Shown: one piece after another, positions 1 to 9,324 of the stretch
How the letters are laid out: each line of letters starts with the position of its first letter
Position numbering within the stretch: the first letter of the stretch is position 1
Assembly (NCBI GenBank): GCA_020721585.1
Contig: DYMK01000007.1
Coordinates: 24,481-88,480 of the forward strand
Length of the DNA: 64,000 nt
Source: Sulfuricurvum sp.
GTDB taxonomy: Bacteria > Campylobacterota > Campylobacteria > Campylobacterales > Sulfurimonadaceae
Direction of reading: 5' to 3'
The notes under the pieces: generated by a model
What the model saw: the letters and a program-made list of their open reading frames with translations, nothing else
What the model was told of the DNA's origin: nothing
Database searches by the model: none
Translations under genes and position numbers: made by a program

Positions 1-1
1 G

Positions 2-307
2 ATGTCGATGATCCATACCGCCAAATGGTTAACCTTGGGGGAGAAAGCCAAATCCATGGCACTTTTGGCACTGGGAAATGGGGTTGCCAAAGAGACCCTC
101 TTGCGTGCCACAGAGCACCTCTCTATCGTCACACAAATTGAAAATCTTTTGACGTATCCGTATGTCAAAAAAATGGTAGAAGAGGAGACCCTTTTTATTC
201 ACGGTTGGTATTACGATATTGAAACGGGAGCCATTGAATACTATGACCCCGATATGTATCAATTTCGCCCGCTCAGCGAGTTAGGCGATGCGCAATCACC
301 AATTTAG
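2..307 (+). CDS. Beta-class carbonic anhydrase, C-terminal part (gene starts before window)
   Basis: Only the last ~100 codons are present; the frame is open to the window edge, so the first in-window ATG is probably internal. The C-terminal pattern is typical of beta-carbonic anhydrases: a helix with 'HLSIVTQIENLLTYPYV' and then the 'FIHGWYYDIETG' strand that closes the fold and precedes a short tail with 'FRPL'. The family is a zinc enzyme interconverting CO2 and bicarbonate, usual size 200-220 residues; the zinc-binding Cys/His residues would lie upstream of the window. It ends 12 bases inside the 3' end of the convergent permease gene. Confidence 0.8.
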   Translation: MSMIHTAKWLTLGEKAKSMALLALGNGVAKETLLRATEHLSIVTQIENLLTYPYVKKMVEEETLFIHGWYYDIETGAIEYYDPDMYQFRPLSELGDAQSPI

Positions 308-1126
308 GTACAAGAACAACGAAGAGATAAAATAGTTAGCCACAAAAATGGCTACGGCTGAATAGACCACTGCCGTAATGGTCGATTGCCCGACCCCGCG
401 CGCCCCTCCAGTGGTGTGGTATCCGATGTAGCTGCCAATCATACTGACAATCCACCCAAATACCGCCGCTTTAATCACCCCACTCATAATGTCATGGATA
501 TGTCCCAAGCGCATGATGGTCTCTTGATAGACAACCGAGTTAATCCCCAACGCACCCGTTGAGATAAAATACGCCGAAGCAATAGCGACAAAGTCAAACC
601 ATATTACCAATAATGGAAGCGAAATAAGCGTCGCGATGATACGGGGAACCAAAAGGTACTCTTTGGAATCGACCCCCAAAATATCAATGGCATCAATTTG
701 TTCACTCACTTTCATCGTCCCCAATTCCGCTGCCATAGCACTTACCGAACGGGAGATAAGCATAAGCGAGGCGAAGACGGGTCCCAGTTCCTTACTAATC
801 GAGAGAAAAATGGTGTACCCAATGAACCCCTCAATCCCAAATTGGTGAAATCCACTGTAGAGCTGAATCGCTTCGACCATCCCCGTAAACACCCCCGTTA
901 AGGTGACAACGCCCACACACCCAATCCCAATAATTTCAATTTGGGTGAGAAGACTCACAGGGCGTTTGATTACCTTGGGGTAGAGACGTATCAAACGCAT
1001 TTGAAATAAAATAAAGACCCCAAACCGCTCAAATGTCCCAAAGAGTTGCAAAAAAGGACGACCGATAAATCCAAAAAAACGTTCCATCATTGTAAAACCC
1101 CACTTTAATGGCATAAGTTTACTCAA
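296..1126 (-). CDS. MlaE-type ABC transporter permease
   Basis: Membrane permease of the MlaE/YrbE family, which with an MlaF-like ATPase and an MlaD-like MCE protein moves phospholipids between inner and outer membranes. The family core is visible: a hydrophobic N-terminus, the central stretch 'SISKELGPVFASLMLISR' followed by 'AAELGTMKVSEQIDAI', and several long hydrophobic helices up to the C-terminus. Length fits the ~260-residue family. The start is uncertain: the longest frame begins at TTG (1126), with ATG alternatives at 1114 and at 1090; the last gives 264 residues, closest to homologues. No ATPase or MCE partner is in the window, so the rest of the transporter must be elsewhere. It overlaps the end of the carbonic anhydrase gene. 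Confidence 0.85.
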   Translation of the reverse strand: MSKLMPLKWGFTMMERFFGFIGRPFLQLFGTFERFGVFILFQMRLIRLYPKVIKRPVSLLTQIEIIGIGCVGVVTLTGVFTGMVEAIQLYSGFHQFGIEGFIGYTIFLSISKELGPVFASLMLISRSVSAMAAELGTMKVSEQIDAIDILGVDSKEYLLVPRIIATLISLPLLVIWFDFVAIASAYFISTGALGINSVVYQETIMRLGHIHDIMSGVIKAAVFGWIVSMIGSYIGYHTTGGARGVGQSTITAVVYSAVAIFVANYFISSLFLYLNW

Positions 1127-1154
1127 ATCACCATAAATTTCAAAGGAGTTTGGC

Positions 1155-1160
1155 TATAAT
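1155..1160 (+). promoter_or_regulatory. -10 box for acpS
   Basis: A TATAAT hexamer lies about 50 bases before acpS, in the spacer between two divergent genes. On the other strand the same bases read as a weaker TTATAG that could serve the permease gene, so the two promoters may overlap. Confidence 0.5.
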
Positions 1161-1213
1161 CCACCCCATTTTAACGTGGATACGTAAAAATAAATTGCTT
1201 TGGATGGGTCGTG

Positions 1214-1573
1214 ATGATCGGGATTGATCTTATTGCTGTATCGCGAATGAAGCGGTTCATGGATCGTTTTGGTCAGAAGGGGTTACGCCGATTTTTGGAT
1301 GAGAACGAAATTGCCTTGGTCAAAAATCACCGCACCGCTGCGGGGTTTTGGGCTGCCAAAGAGGCGTGTTCCAAAGCATTGGGGTGTGGTATTGGTCGTG
1401 AGTGTGGTTTTCACGATATGCGCATTGCCAAAACGTCCAAAGGGGCACCTTATATCACCCTTAGCAACACCGTACACAATGCGTTTTCGATTACCGAAAT
1501 AGCTATCTCAATTACCCACGATGGCGCGTATGCCATTGCTGTGGTCACATTACAACAAGGAAAAAAATTATGA
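1214..1573 (+). CDS. acpS: Holo-[acyl-carrier-protein] synthase
   Basis: Transfers the 4'-phosphopantetheine arm of CoA to the serine of apo-ACP, activating it for fatty acid synthesis. The protein has the family start 'MIGIDLIAVSR' (the Asp binds Mg2+), the 'FWAAKEACSKALG' helix with the second metal/CoA-binding Glu, and the C-terminal 'ISITHDGAYAIAVV' strand. About 119 residues, the normal size for the trimeric bacterial enzyme. An in-frame GTG at 1211 directly precedes the ATG; I prefer the ATG because a GGATGG sits at a better distance and family members start MIGID. Its stop overlaps the next start (ATGA), so the two genes are translationally coupled. Confidence 0.93.
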   Translation: MIGIDLIAVSRMKRFMDRFGQKGLRRFLDENEIALVKNHRTAAGFWAAKEACSKALGCGIGRECGFHDMRIAKTSKGAPYITLSNTVHNAFSITEIAISITHDGAYAIAVVTLQQGKKL

Positions 1574-2130
1574 GTATAAACGACGTATTAGCCCAACGAA
1601 GCAATCATCAATGTGAATTGTGTGGCGCAACCGAGAATTTAGCAGTTTTGAATCTGGGAGACAACAGCGCTGAACAATCGCTGTATCTGTGTGAGACGTG
1701 TCGCACCCAAATTTCCAATCCCGATGCTTTGGATGCGAGTCACTGGCGTTGTCTGAGTGATGTCATGTGGAGTGAAACTCCTGCCGTGCAAGCGATGTCG
1801 TACCGTTTGTTACAAGCTTTGGGGGAGATTGATTTGGTCGATATGATGTATTTGGAAGATTCTACCAAAGCCTTAGCCGATAGCATCGTCCTAGCAAGCG
1901 CGAGTACTGAAACCGCGGTCGTACAACGGGACAGCAACGGGACAATTTTGAGTCAAGGCGATACGGTCACCCTCATCAAAGATTTAGAGGTCAAAGGGGC
2001 GAACTTTACCGCCAAACGGGGGACAATTGTGAAAAACATCCATTTGACCGATGACCCACGCTACATTGAGGGGAAAATCAACGGTACCCACATCGTCCTT
2101 GTCGCCGAATACATGAAAAAGAGCAATTAA
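1570..2130 (+). CDS. PhnA/YjdM-family zinc-ribbon protein
   Basis: Resembles the PhnA (YjdM) family named from the E. coli phosphonate region, whose cellular role is not settled; the name does not imply phosphonate use. The N-terminus carries two CxxC pairs (CELC near residue 15 and CETC near 40), a zinc ribbon. The C-terminal ~70 residues form the PhnA domain, with 'SQGDTVTLIKDLEVKG', 'RGTIVKNIHLTDD' and 'IEGKINGTHIVLVAEYMKK'. At 186 residues it is the long form; E. coli YjdM is about 111. Starts within the acpS stop codon. Confidence 0.88.
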   Translation: MSINDVLAQRSNHQCELCGATENLAVLNLGDNSAEQSLYLCETCRTQISNPDALDASHWRCLSDVMWSETPAVQAMSYRLLQALGEIDLVDMMYLEDSTKALADSIVLASASTETAVVQRDSNGTILSQGDTVTLIKDLEVKGANFTAKRGTIVKNIHLTDDPRYIEGKINGTHIVLVAEYMKKSN

Positions 2131-2170
2131 GGCGCTACCCCCTTCTCAAGCACTGTCACTTTTTTGGGGG

Positions 2171-5100
2171 GTGACTGTACTAAAACCACTACCTAAGGTA
2201 TACAATAGCATGACATTCACTGAAAATGATATTCGCAACGCCGTTAAAGCCATTGATTTCATTAAAGGGAAAGAATATTTTGAGTACGGATATGTTGTTG
2301 ACTGTGAGCCTAAGATTGAAAACGATACGTTATTGATCTTCTCTTCTGAAACACGAGGATCATCTCATAATTATTACCAGCAAAAAATTCAACTTCAAAA
2401 AACGATATTCGATACTTTCAAACTACATGGTCTTTGCAGTTGTCCTGTCGGATTAAACTGTAAGCACGTTGTTGCAGCGTGTTTAGCGTATACGTCGTTT
2501 AATGCAGTGGGGACAACAAGAGCTTTAAATCAATGGATCAACCGTTTCAAAGAGGCAGCTTCCCCTAAAAAAGAGTTTTTTCCTTCTTCCTCTGAACAAC
2601 ATATTATCCTTTATCGATTGTTTCATGATAGGCATCCTTACTCTCCAAGCGATGTTAGTTTTTACAAAACCAAGCGAGGGAAGCATGGGAAACTTAACAA
2701 AGGGAATCAAATTTCGATTCAAAGCTTTTTGTATAACGGAAATTTTGATGGTATTGTCAACGAAGAGGATTGGATCATTATAGGATTGTGCAAACTTCTT
2801 TACTCGCAAAGATTGGGAAATATTCGTATCGAAGGGGAGGCGGGCTATAAACTTTTGAAAAAATTGGTTGAGACGCAACGGTGCTTTTTGGATGCAAATA
2901 CGGAGCCTTTAAGTTTTTCTTCCGAACCATACGAATTAACGTTTCAATGGATTGCGCACGACATCGATCATTCAATGCTATGTTCCAATTTGACTCCCTA
3001 TCAAGCCATTGTGCCAACGATTCCCAAAGTGATGCTTGATGAGACAGCGAATATCCTCTACGAGATGACCACACAGCTGAATCAAAATAGCTTAGCATTG
3101 TTACTAAAAGCACCCGTACTCCAAAACGACCAGCTGATCAACGTGTATGAATCCCTGTATACGTTAGCACCCATCCCAGTCCCGATAGGCTATAGCATTG
3201 AAACGCTTCATGTCGCTCCCATTCCGCATATCACCTTACAAAAAAACAGTGAAACCAAGGAATATAAAATCCATTTGACGATGAAGTATGAAGAATTTCA
3301 GTGCGAATGCTCTTCCGATGCAGATCGACATTATGTGAGTAAACAGGAGAAACGCATTGAAATTATTCGGGATAAAAAAGGGGAAAATGAGGCGATTAAA
3401 ACGCTGAATCATTGTGGATTTATCCGTGAAATCATCAATAATCAACTTTATTTTTTCACCAAAAATTCTTTGAACACACAAACAGCGTTACAAGTATGGA
3501 ACGATTTTCTCACCCTTCATCGTCAAATTCTGGAAGATAACGGGTGGATTATTGTAATTGAAGAGGATTTTACCCTTCGTTTTGACGTTGCAGAATCCAT
3601 CAGTGCAGAAAGTGAAGCGATTAATGCGTGGTTTAGTCTCTCTTTTGATTTGGAATTTGATGGCGTATCCCGTCCTCTCGTACCCTTGTTGGCATCTATT
3701 ATTAGCCAATATGATCATTACCATACACTCCCCCCTAAACTGAATGTGGAGATTAAAGAAAACCATTATGTGAGTATTGATACTATCGAGATGGAACCCA
3801 TTTTAAAGACAATTTTTGAACTCTTTGACCAACGTGATGAAGAGGGCAATCTTAAAATTGGAGCGTATGAATCCCACTTGATCTATGATCTGGATGAGAA
3901 TGTAGCATGGAAAGGGTCACGTGAACTTCTCACACTGGGTGAAAAACTCAAAAATTTTGAGACCATCGAACGTGCCACTCCCCCCCAAGCATTAACGGCT
4001 ACCCTAAGAGAGTATCAGCAGGAGGGACTTGATTGGCTTGGGTTCTTGCACGAATTTCGATTTGGCGGTATTTTAGCCGATGATATGGGGTTGGGGAAAA
4101 CAATCCAGACTCTATCACACCTCTCACTGCTTAAAGAAACGGGAAAACTTACTCTCCCCTCGCTTATTATTATGCCAACCTCGCTCATCGCTAACTGGCG
4201 TAACGAAACACACCGTTTTACCCCCAATCTCTCAGTCTTAATACTGCATGGTTCCCAACGGATGGATGTGTACGAAAAGATCGATGAATATGACATCGTC
4301 CTCACTACCTATCCTCTTATTGTGCGTGATGTGGACGTATTAGAGAAAAGACAGTTTGACTATATCATTCTTGATGAAGCTCAAAAAATCAAAAACCCTA
4401 AAACGAAGATGGCACAAGCCATTAAAACGTTACACGCTCATCATCGTTTAGCCCTTAGTGGTACTCCGATTGAAAATCATTTGGGAGAATTGTGGTCGAT
4501 TTTTTCGTTTTTAATGCCTGGATTTTTGGGAAATATGAGCTTCTTCAGAGAAGCCTACCAAAATCCCATCGAAAAAGAACGTGACATACATGTACAAGAG
4601 CGGTTGAATCGTCGTATCAAGCCTTTTTTACTGCGTCGTACAAAAGAATCTGTGGTCTTAGAGCTTCCTCCCAAAACGGAAATTATCAAATATACTCAGT
4701 TTGAACCCAAGCAAGCCAAACTTTATGAGACCATTAGGGTTACTATGGAGAAAAAAGTACAAGACGCGATACGCTCTAAGGGGATTGGAAGTTCTCACAT
4801 TACGATCCTTGATGCCCTCCTTAAGCTACGTCAAGTATGTTGTGACCCCTTGCTCCTCTCACTTGATGAAGCCAAAAAAGTTAAAGAATCCGCCAAACTG
4901 GAATTGTTGATGGATTTGCTCGAAGAGCTACTCTCTGAAGGGCGTAAAATTCTTATTTTTTCGCAATTTACTTCAATGCTCTCTATTATCGAAGCCAAAC
5001 TCAATGGAGAGAAAATACCCTACACTAAACTCACCGGTCAGACACGCAAACGCGAAGAAGCGATTAAAGCGTTTACCGATGGGGAAGCAGAAATTTTTCT

Positions 5101-5398
5101 GATCAGTCTCAAAGCTGGAGGGGTAGGTCTAAACCTTACCCAAGCCGATACCGTTATCCATTATGATCCATGGTGGAATCCAGCTGTAGAAAATCAAGCG
5201 ACTGATAGAGCGTATCGCATTGGTCAAGATAAGCCAGTATTTGTTTATAAACTCATCGTTGAAAATTCGATTGAGCAGAAGATTTTAGAACTTCAAACTA
5301 AAAAACAACGTATTCAAAACACCATTTATGAGGGTGAAGAGAACGATAAAGAGAACGTATTTAAAGGAGAAGAACTTTTAAATCTTCTTAAAAGTTAA
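2171..5398 (+). CDS. SWIM zinc-finger SNF2-family helicase/ATPase (copy 1)
   Basis: Large Swi2/Snf2 dsDNA translocase. Residues 89-99 hold a SWIM finger (C89, C91, C97, H99). The middle ~450 residues are poorly conserved. The C-terminal half is the motor: motif I 'DDMGLGKTIQT' near 635, motif II DEAQ near 733, motif III 'LSGTPIEN', and motif VI 'QATDRAYRIGQ' near 1010. Such RapA/HepA-like bacterial proteins remodel protein-DNA complexes; some serve in phage defence, but nothing here fixes the role. The frame begins at a GTG (2171) right after a G-run; an ATG at 2210 is an alternative. It stands alone, with no nuclease or methylase beside it. A paralogue lies at 26.5 kb. Confidence 0.9.
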   Translation: MTVLKPLPKVYNSMTFTENDIRNAVKAIDFIKGKEYFEYGYVVDCEPKIENDTLLIFSSETRGSSHNYYQQKIQLQKTIFDTFKLHGLCSCPVGLNCKHVVAACLAYTSFNAVGTTRALNQWINRFKEAASPKKEFFPSSSEQHIILYRLFHDRHPYSPSDVSFYKTKRGKHGKLNKGNQISIQSFLYNGNFDGIVNEEDWIIIGLCKLLYSQRLGNIRIEGEAGYKLLKKLVETQRCFLDANTEPLSFSSEPYELTFQWIAHDIDHSMLCSNLTPYQAIVPTIPKVMLDETANILYEMTTQLNQNSLALLLKAPVLQNDQLINVYESLYTLAPIPVPIGYSIETLHVAPIPHITLQKNSETKEYKIHLTMKYEEFQCECSSDADRHYVSKQEKRIEIIRDKKGENEAIKTLNHCGFIREIINNQLYFFTKNSLNTQTALQVWNDFLTLHRQILEDNGWIIVIEEDFTLRFDVAESISAESEAINAWFSLSFDLEFDGVSRPLVPLLASIISQYDHYHTLPPKLNVEIKENHYVSIDTIEMEPILKTIFELFDQRDEEGNLKIGAYESHLIYDLDENVAWKGSRELLTLGEKLKNFETIERATPPQALTATLREYQQEGLDWLGFLHEFRFGGILADDMGLGKTIQTLSHLSLLKETGKLTLPSLIIMPTSLIANWRNETHRFTPNLSVLILHGSQRMDVYEKIDEYDIVLTTYPLIVRDVDVLEKRQFDYIILDEAQKIKNPKTKMAQAIKTLHAHHRLALSGTPIENHLGELWSIFSFLMPGFLGNMSFFREAYQNPIEKERDIHVQERLNRRIKPFLLRRTKESVVLELPPKTEIIKYTQFEPKQAKLYETIRVTMEKKVQDAIRSKGIGSSHITILDALLKLRQVCCDPLLLSLDEAKKVKESAKLELLMDLLEELLSEGRKILIFSQFTSMLSIIEAKLNGEKIPYTKLTGQTRKREEAIKAFTDGEAEIFLISLKAGGVGLNLTQADTVIHYDPWWNPAVENQATDRAYRIGQDKPVFVYKLIVENSIEQKILELQTKKQRIQNTIYEGEENDKENVFKGEELLNLLKS

Positions 5399-5546
5399 AA
5401 ACCTCATTTTCCCTATCTCTCTTGGCGGTATGGGAAGAGTGATGGTTTCTACTTTACAACTAAGGATAAGCGAGGATGGAATTCAGCTATTTTTTAGGAT
5501 AAATTCTTTAGTATTTCTATATGTTTAAGTTTTTAGGAATATAGTT

Positions 5547-6542
5547 ATGAAAACCGTTGATATGCACACTCACCTCCTCAGCAGTGATGTTAGGTTTGAT
5601 CGTTTTTACGACAAATTGGCCTTGCATTTTTTCGCCAAAAAGTTCGGAATGAACCTCAAAGCACTCTTGGATGATCCCTACGGCGAATACACCCGTGCGT
5701 TGCTTGCATCGGTCAGAGGCTCTCACTACGTCAAAAAAATTGTTCTTTTCGGTGTCGATGCACGGGTCGATGAGGCGGGAAAAGTTCTTCACAAAGACAT
5801 CACCGTGTGTGCGACCAATGAGGACGTGGCGGCGTTGTACCGAGGGAACGAGGATGTCATCATCCCCTTTTTCTCCATCAACCCCAAACGTCCCGATGCA
5901 CTTGATCTCATCGACCGCTACGCCGATGCGGGATTTGTTGGGGCGAAGTTTTTGCAAAACTACTGGGGGGTGGATACCCGCGAAGAACGTTATCGTCCTT
6001 ATTTCGACAAACTTTCCCAGCGTGGTCTGCCGCTGATCGTCCATGTGGGAAGTGAGAGCAGTGTTCACTCTTTTAAATCGTGTGAGAGTATTCAGATGCT
6101 GAATCATCCGCTAGAGGCGGGGGTTCAGGTGATCTGTGCGCACATGGCACTGAGTTATGATGCCCTTCACCCCTTCAAATCGCTTTCTAAAAATCCCAAA
6201 TATTTTAATGCCGAGTATTACACCCTCATCGATATGCTCAAGGGTTATCCCAATCTCTACGCCGACATCAGCGCATTGCTTACCCCTGTGAGAGCGAAAG
6301 TATTGCGTCATCTAAGCACGCAAAACGACATCCATCATAAGCTTCTTTTCGGTACTGATTTTCCTGTCCCGTTTAGTACGGTGTTTACCAGTTACGACCT
6401 TCCCTACGCCAAACGGTTTGAACTCTCTCGAGAAATAAATCCATTTGACCGCTATGCCAAAGCGATTTTAGAGTATTTCCCCGCAAGCAATCCCCTCTAT
6501 ACCAACTACACTAAACTATTAGGAGAAATTTTATCAAACTGA
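5547..6542 (+). CDS. Amidohydrolase-family (amidohydrolase_2-like) protein
   Basis: TIM-barrel metal-dependent hydrolase. Metal-binding signatures are all present: 'DMHTH' at the N-terminus (H7, H9), 'LIVHVGSE' near residue 165, 'VICAHMA' near 198 and 'LFGTDFPVP' near 270. This set fits the amidohydrolase_2 (ACMSD/uronate isomerase-like) family of hydrolases and decarboxylases. The substrate cannot be told from sequence or context; its neighbours are a helicase and a diguanylate cyclase. About 330 residues, normal for the family. Confidence 0.8.
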   Translation: MKTVDMHTHLLSSDVRFDRFYDKLALHFFAKKFGMNLKALLDDPYGEYTRALLASVRGSHYVKKIVLFGVDARVDEAGKVLHKDITVCATNEDVAALYRGNEDVIIPFFSINPKRPDALDLIDRYADAGFVGAKFLQNYWGVDTREERYRPYFDKLSQRGLPLIVHVGSESSVHSFKSCESIQMLNHPLEAGVQVICAHMALSYDALHPFKSLSKNPKYFNAEYYTLIDMLKGYPNLYADISALLTPVRAKVLRHLSTQNDIHHKLLFGTDFPVPFSTVFTSYDLPYAKRFELSREINPFDRYAKAILEYFPASNPLYTNYTKLLGEILSN

Positions 6543-6586
6543 AAAACAGGATAAAATTTGTATTATTACAAAAAAAGGATTACTCT

Positions 6587-7774
6587 ATGACCGTCGAAGA
6601 AGAATTGATCCTTCTGAGAGATGAAAATATTCGACTCAAAAGTTTACTACAGTTGAATGATTCCCTTCAAAAGCAAAATTTTACTATTGAAGAATTAGTT
6701 GATATTGATAAACTTAAAATAATTTTTGAAAAGTTTTCTAAGTTGACAGGCTACACAGCAGGTTTTGTTAAGCAAGATACACGCGAAGTTTTGATTTCAA
6801 CAGGTTGGACTGAAATTTGTAAAACACATCATCGTGGTCATGAATCCAGTGCTCAAATTTGTCAAAACAGTAATGCAGAGCTAACAAAAAATTTAAACAC
6901 TAGCAAGCACATTCACCTCCATCAATGTCAGCATGGGATGGTTGATGGTGCTACCCCTATTATTATTGATGGAAAACATCTAGCAAATCTTTTTAGTGGT
7001 CAAGTTCTCTTTCACAAACCTGATTTAGAAGATTTTAAAGAGAGTGCTGAACATTTTGGCTACGATATAGAAGGGTATTTAAAGGCTCTTTCAGAGGTAA
7101 AAATTATCTCTCAAGAGAAATTGCACGATGTTTTAGAATTTTTAGCTTCCATTGCTAAATTAGTCGCTGAACTGGGAAAAGAAAAAAAAGAGTATTTGAT
7201 TTTGATGAATTCTCTTGAAGGTATTGTGCTAAAAAGGACTGAAGAGCTGGAACAAGTGAATAAAAAATTGGAAGTTTTTGCCAATAATGATGCATTGACC
7301 CACTTGATGAATCGCCGTAAAATTGATAATGAACTTACGCATTTGTACAATCAGTATATAAAGTGTCAAACGCCTTTTTCTATTATTATTATGGACATTG
7401 ATTTTTTTAAATCCGTGAACGATCTACATGGTCACCATGTTGGTGATGTGGTTCTGAAAGAGGTTGCTCATATTTTACGATCCAATGGACGCAATAGTGA
7501 TATTATTGGAAGGTGGGGAGGTGAAGAATTTTTGATTATTTGTAGCTACACAGATGAAAAAGGGGCTTTTTGTGTTGCTGAAAAATTGCGAAATAGTATT
7601 CAAAATCATCTGTTTACAACAATTGGTCATAAAACAGCCAGTTTTGGTCTTTCTCAAATGCGTGCGAATCTTACACCTGAAGAAATTTTACAAGAAGCAG
7701 ATCAAGCTTTGTATTATGCTAAAAAGCATGGACGAAACCAGTCAATAAAATTTTCTGATTTACTGTGCGACTAA
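6587..7774 (+). CDS. Diguanylate cyclase with PocR ligand-sensing domain
   Basis: Predicted to make cyclic di-GMP in response to a small ligand. Residues ~1-35 form a short coiled coil. Residues ~38-200 match the PocR domain, with Cys/His clusters such as 'HLHQCQHGMVDG' and the GQ motif 'LFSGQVLF'. A second helix, ~200-235, leads to the GGDEF domain (~235-390). The active site reads GGEEF (near 311-315) in 'RWGGEEF', and an RxxD inhibitory site, 'RNSD', sits exactly five residues before it, so product inhibition is likely. No membrane segment, so cytosolic. An AAAGGA ribosome site precedes the ATG. It is more AT-rich than its neighbours, which suggests transfer. Confidence 0.92.
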   Translation: MTVEEELILLRDENIRLKSLLQLNDSLQKQNFTIEELVDIDKLKIIFEKFSKLTGYTAGFVKQDTREVLISTGWTEICKTHHRGHESSAQICQNSNAELTKNLNTSKHIHLHQCQHGMVDGATPIIIDGKHLANLFSGQVLFHKPDLEDFKESAEHFGYDIEGYLKALSEVKIISQEKLHDVLEFLASIAKLVAELGKEKKEYLILMNSLEGIVLKRTEELEQVNKKLEVFANNDALTHLMNRRKIDNELTHLYNQYIKCQTPFSIIIMDIDFFKSVNDLHGHHVGDVVLKEVAHILRSNGRNSDIIGRWGGEEFLIICSYTDEKGAFCVAEKLRNSIQNHLFTTIGHKTASFGLSQMRANLTPEEILQEADQALYYAKKHGRNQSIKFSDLLCD

Positions 7775-7785
7775 ACGCATTTATT

Positions 7786-9321
7786 TTACCGACTCCCCCG
7801 TTTGAGGAGATTTTTGGCAAAGCCTCGTGCCTCTTCCCCAATCGCCTCTCCGCTGATGATACGAGCAATCTCTTCAATGCGTTCTTCGTGGCTTAGTTCA
7901 CGAACACGGCTTTGATCCTCTTTGTAGACCAAAAAGTGTTGATCCCCCATGGAGGTGAGTTGGGGTTGGTGGGAGATGACAAAAATTTGGTAATTTTTGG
8001 AGAGATGACGTAACACTTTGGCGACACTCATCGACTCTTCGCCACTGAGATTGGCATCGATTTCATCGAGCATTAATACCCCGCCTTGACCCTCCATGCA
8101 CTCCACTTTCAGTGCCAAAAGAGCCAAGCGGAGACGGTTAAACTCTCCTGAGCTGAGTTTGTCTAATTGTGTCCCCTCCAACCCCAAAACCACCCGACCA
8201 ATCCCAAATGCACTCAATTCGATGGGTTCGACGGTGAGGGTCGCATTGCGTAAATACAGCATCGAAAGGTAGCCATTGAGCCTATCATGCAGTGTAGGAA
8301 GAATCGTTTTACGTCGTTTGGAGAGGGTCTTTGCAAGGGTTGAGAGCTGTTTTTGGTGTTTTTCGATACGGGCGTAGAGGTGGGTTTTGGAGGTTTCGAT
8401 ATTTTGGTAGGATTCTAACTCTACTATCTTTTGTTGGCGATAGTCCAATGCCTCTTGGATCCCTCCGTAGCGTCGTTTCAATTGCGCAATGTGTTCAATG
8501 CGATCCAAAATTGCTTCAATGGACACCTCTTCTAAAAGTTCTAAATTTTCCAATTCCCCCTCGAACACGTTGCGCAACTCATTCATCGCATCATCGAAAA
8601 AAGCAGAGGGGTTGTCCAAAAGGGTCAAGGCAGTGGAGACACTGGATTCAAAACGGAAAATGGCTTGGGCTGCTTGGATTGCTTCGTGAATTTTTTCTTT
8701 TTTGGAGAGCTGTTTTTTGATCTTTTGAAGTTCCTCATCTTCCCCGATTGTGGGGTGAATCGCATCAATTTTTGCTATCTCAAATTCGGCAAACTCTTTG
8801 AGTTGAAGGAGTTTTTTCTCTTGCGCAAGAAGGGTTGCTAATTGCTCTTTTTCGTCGATGAAAGTGGCATACAGGGTTTGGTAGGTTGCAAGATCATCCT
8901 TGTGGTCGGGATGGGTATGGGCAAGGTGGGCATCGACCAAACGCATCAGTGAAGCAGGTTCAAAATCCCCATAATGTTTGAGGCTGAGATGGCGTAAATA
9001 GCCCTTACTGATGGCCTCAATGGCGGATTTGGATGTGCGTTGATGGTTGATAAAATAGGAGGTCTTCTCTTTTTTGACCTGACGAAAGATATTGGGAAAT
9101 TCATTGATAATACCATACTGCTCTTCATTAATATGCCATCTGACCGAGGACTCACAGATACCAGCTTCAACATTGTCCAGTCCCACAGAGGCTAAAATCG
9201 AGCGCATCAAAATCGATTTACCACTGCCGCTTGGCCCTGTAAACACAACAAGCCCCGATTTGAACTCCAATTGAGCTTCTTTGAACGATAAAAAATCTTT
9301 GAGATAAAAGCGTTCAATCAT
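7786..9321 (-). CDS. recN: DNA repair protein RecN
   Basis: SMC-like ATPase acting in recombinational repair of double-strand breaks. Walker A 'GPSGSGKS' is at residues ~30-37, the two arms of a coiled coil fill the middle (~150-350), and the C-terminal lobe has the ABC signature 'LSSGEFNRL', Walker B 'VLMLDEIDANLSGEES' and the H-switch 'FVISHQPQ'. At 511 residues it is shorter than the E. coli protein (~553), as is common in Campylobacterota. Three bases separate it from nadK, a linkage seen in many bacteria. Confidence 0.93.
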   Translation of the reverse strand: MIERFYLKDFLSFKEAQLEFKSGLVVFTGPSGSGKSILMRSILASVGLDNVEAGICESSVRWHINEEQYGIINEFPNIFRQVKKEKTSYFINHQRTSKSAIEAISKGYLRHLSLKHYGDFEPASLMRLVDAHLAHTHPDHKDDLATYQTLYATFIDEKEQLATLLAQEKKLLQLKEFAEFEIAKIDAIHPTIGEDEELQKIKKQLSKKEKIHEAIQAAQAIFRFESSVSTALTLLDNPSAFFDDAMNELRNVFEGELENLELLEEVSIEAILDRIEHIAQLKRRYGGIQEALDYRQQKIVELESYQNIETSKTHLYARIEKHQKQLSTLAKTLSKRRKTILPTLHDRLNGYLSMLYLRNATLTVEPIELSAFGIGRVVLGLEGTQLDKLSSGEFNRLRLALLALKVECMEGQGGVLMLDEIDANLSGEESMSVAKVLRHLSKNYQIFVISHQPQLTSMGDQHFLVYKEDQSRVRELSHEERIEEIARIISGEAIGEEARGFAKNLLKRGSR

Positions 9322-9324
9322 GGT

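Noticed and set aside
1570..2130. Phosphonate degradation locus
   Set aside because: PhnA-family proteins are widespread without C-P lyase, and no other phn gene is present.
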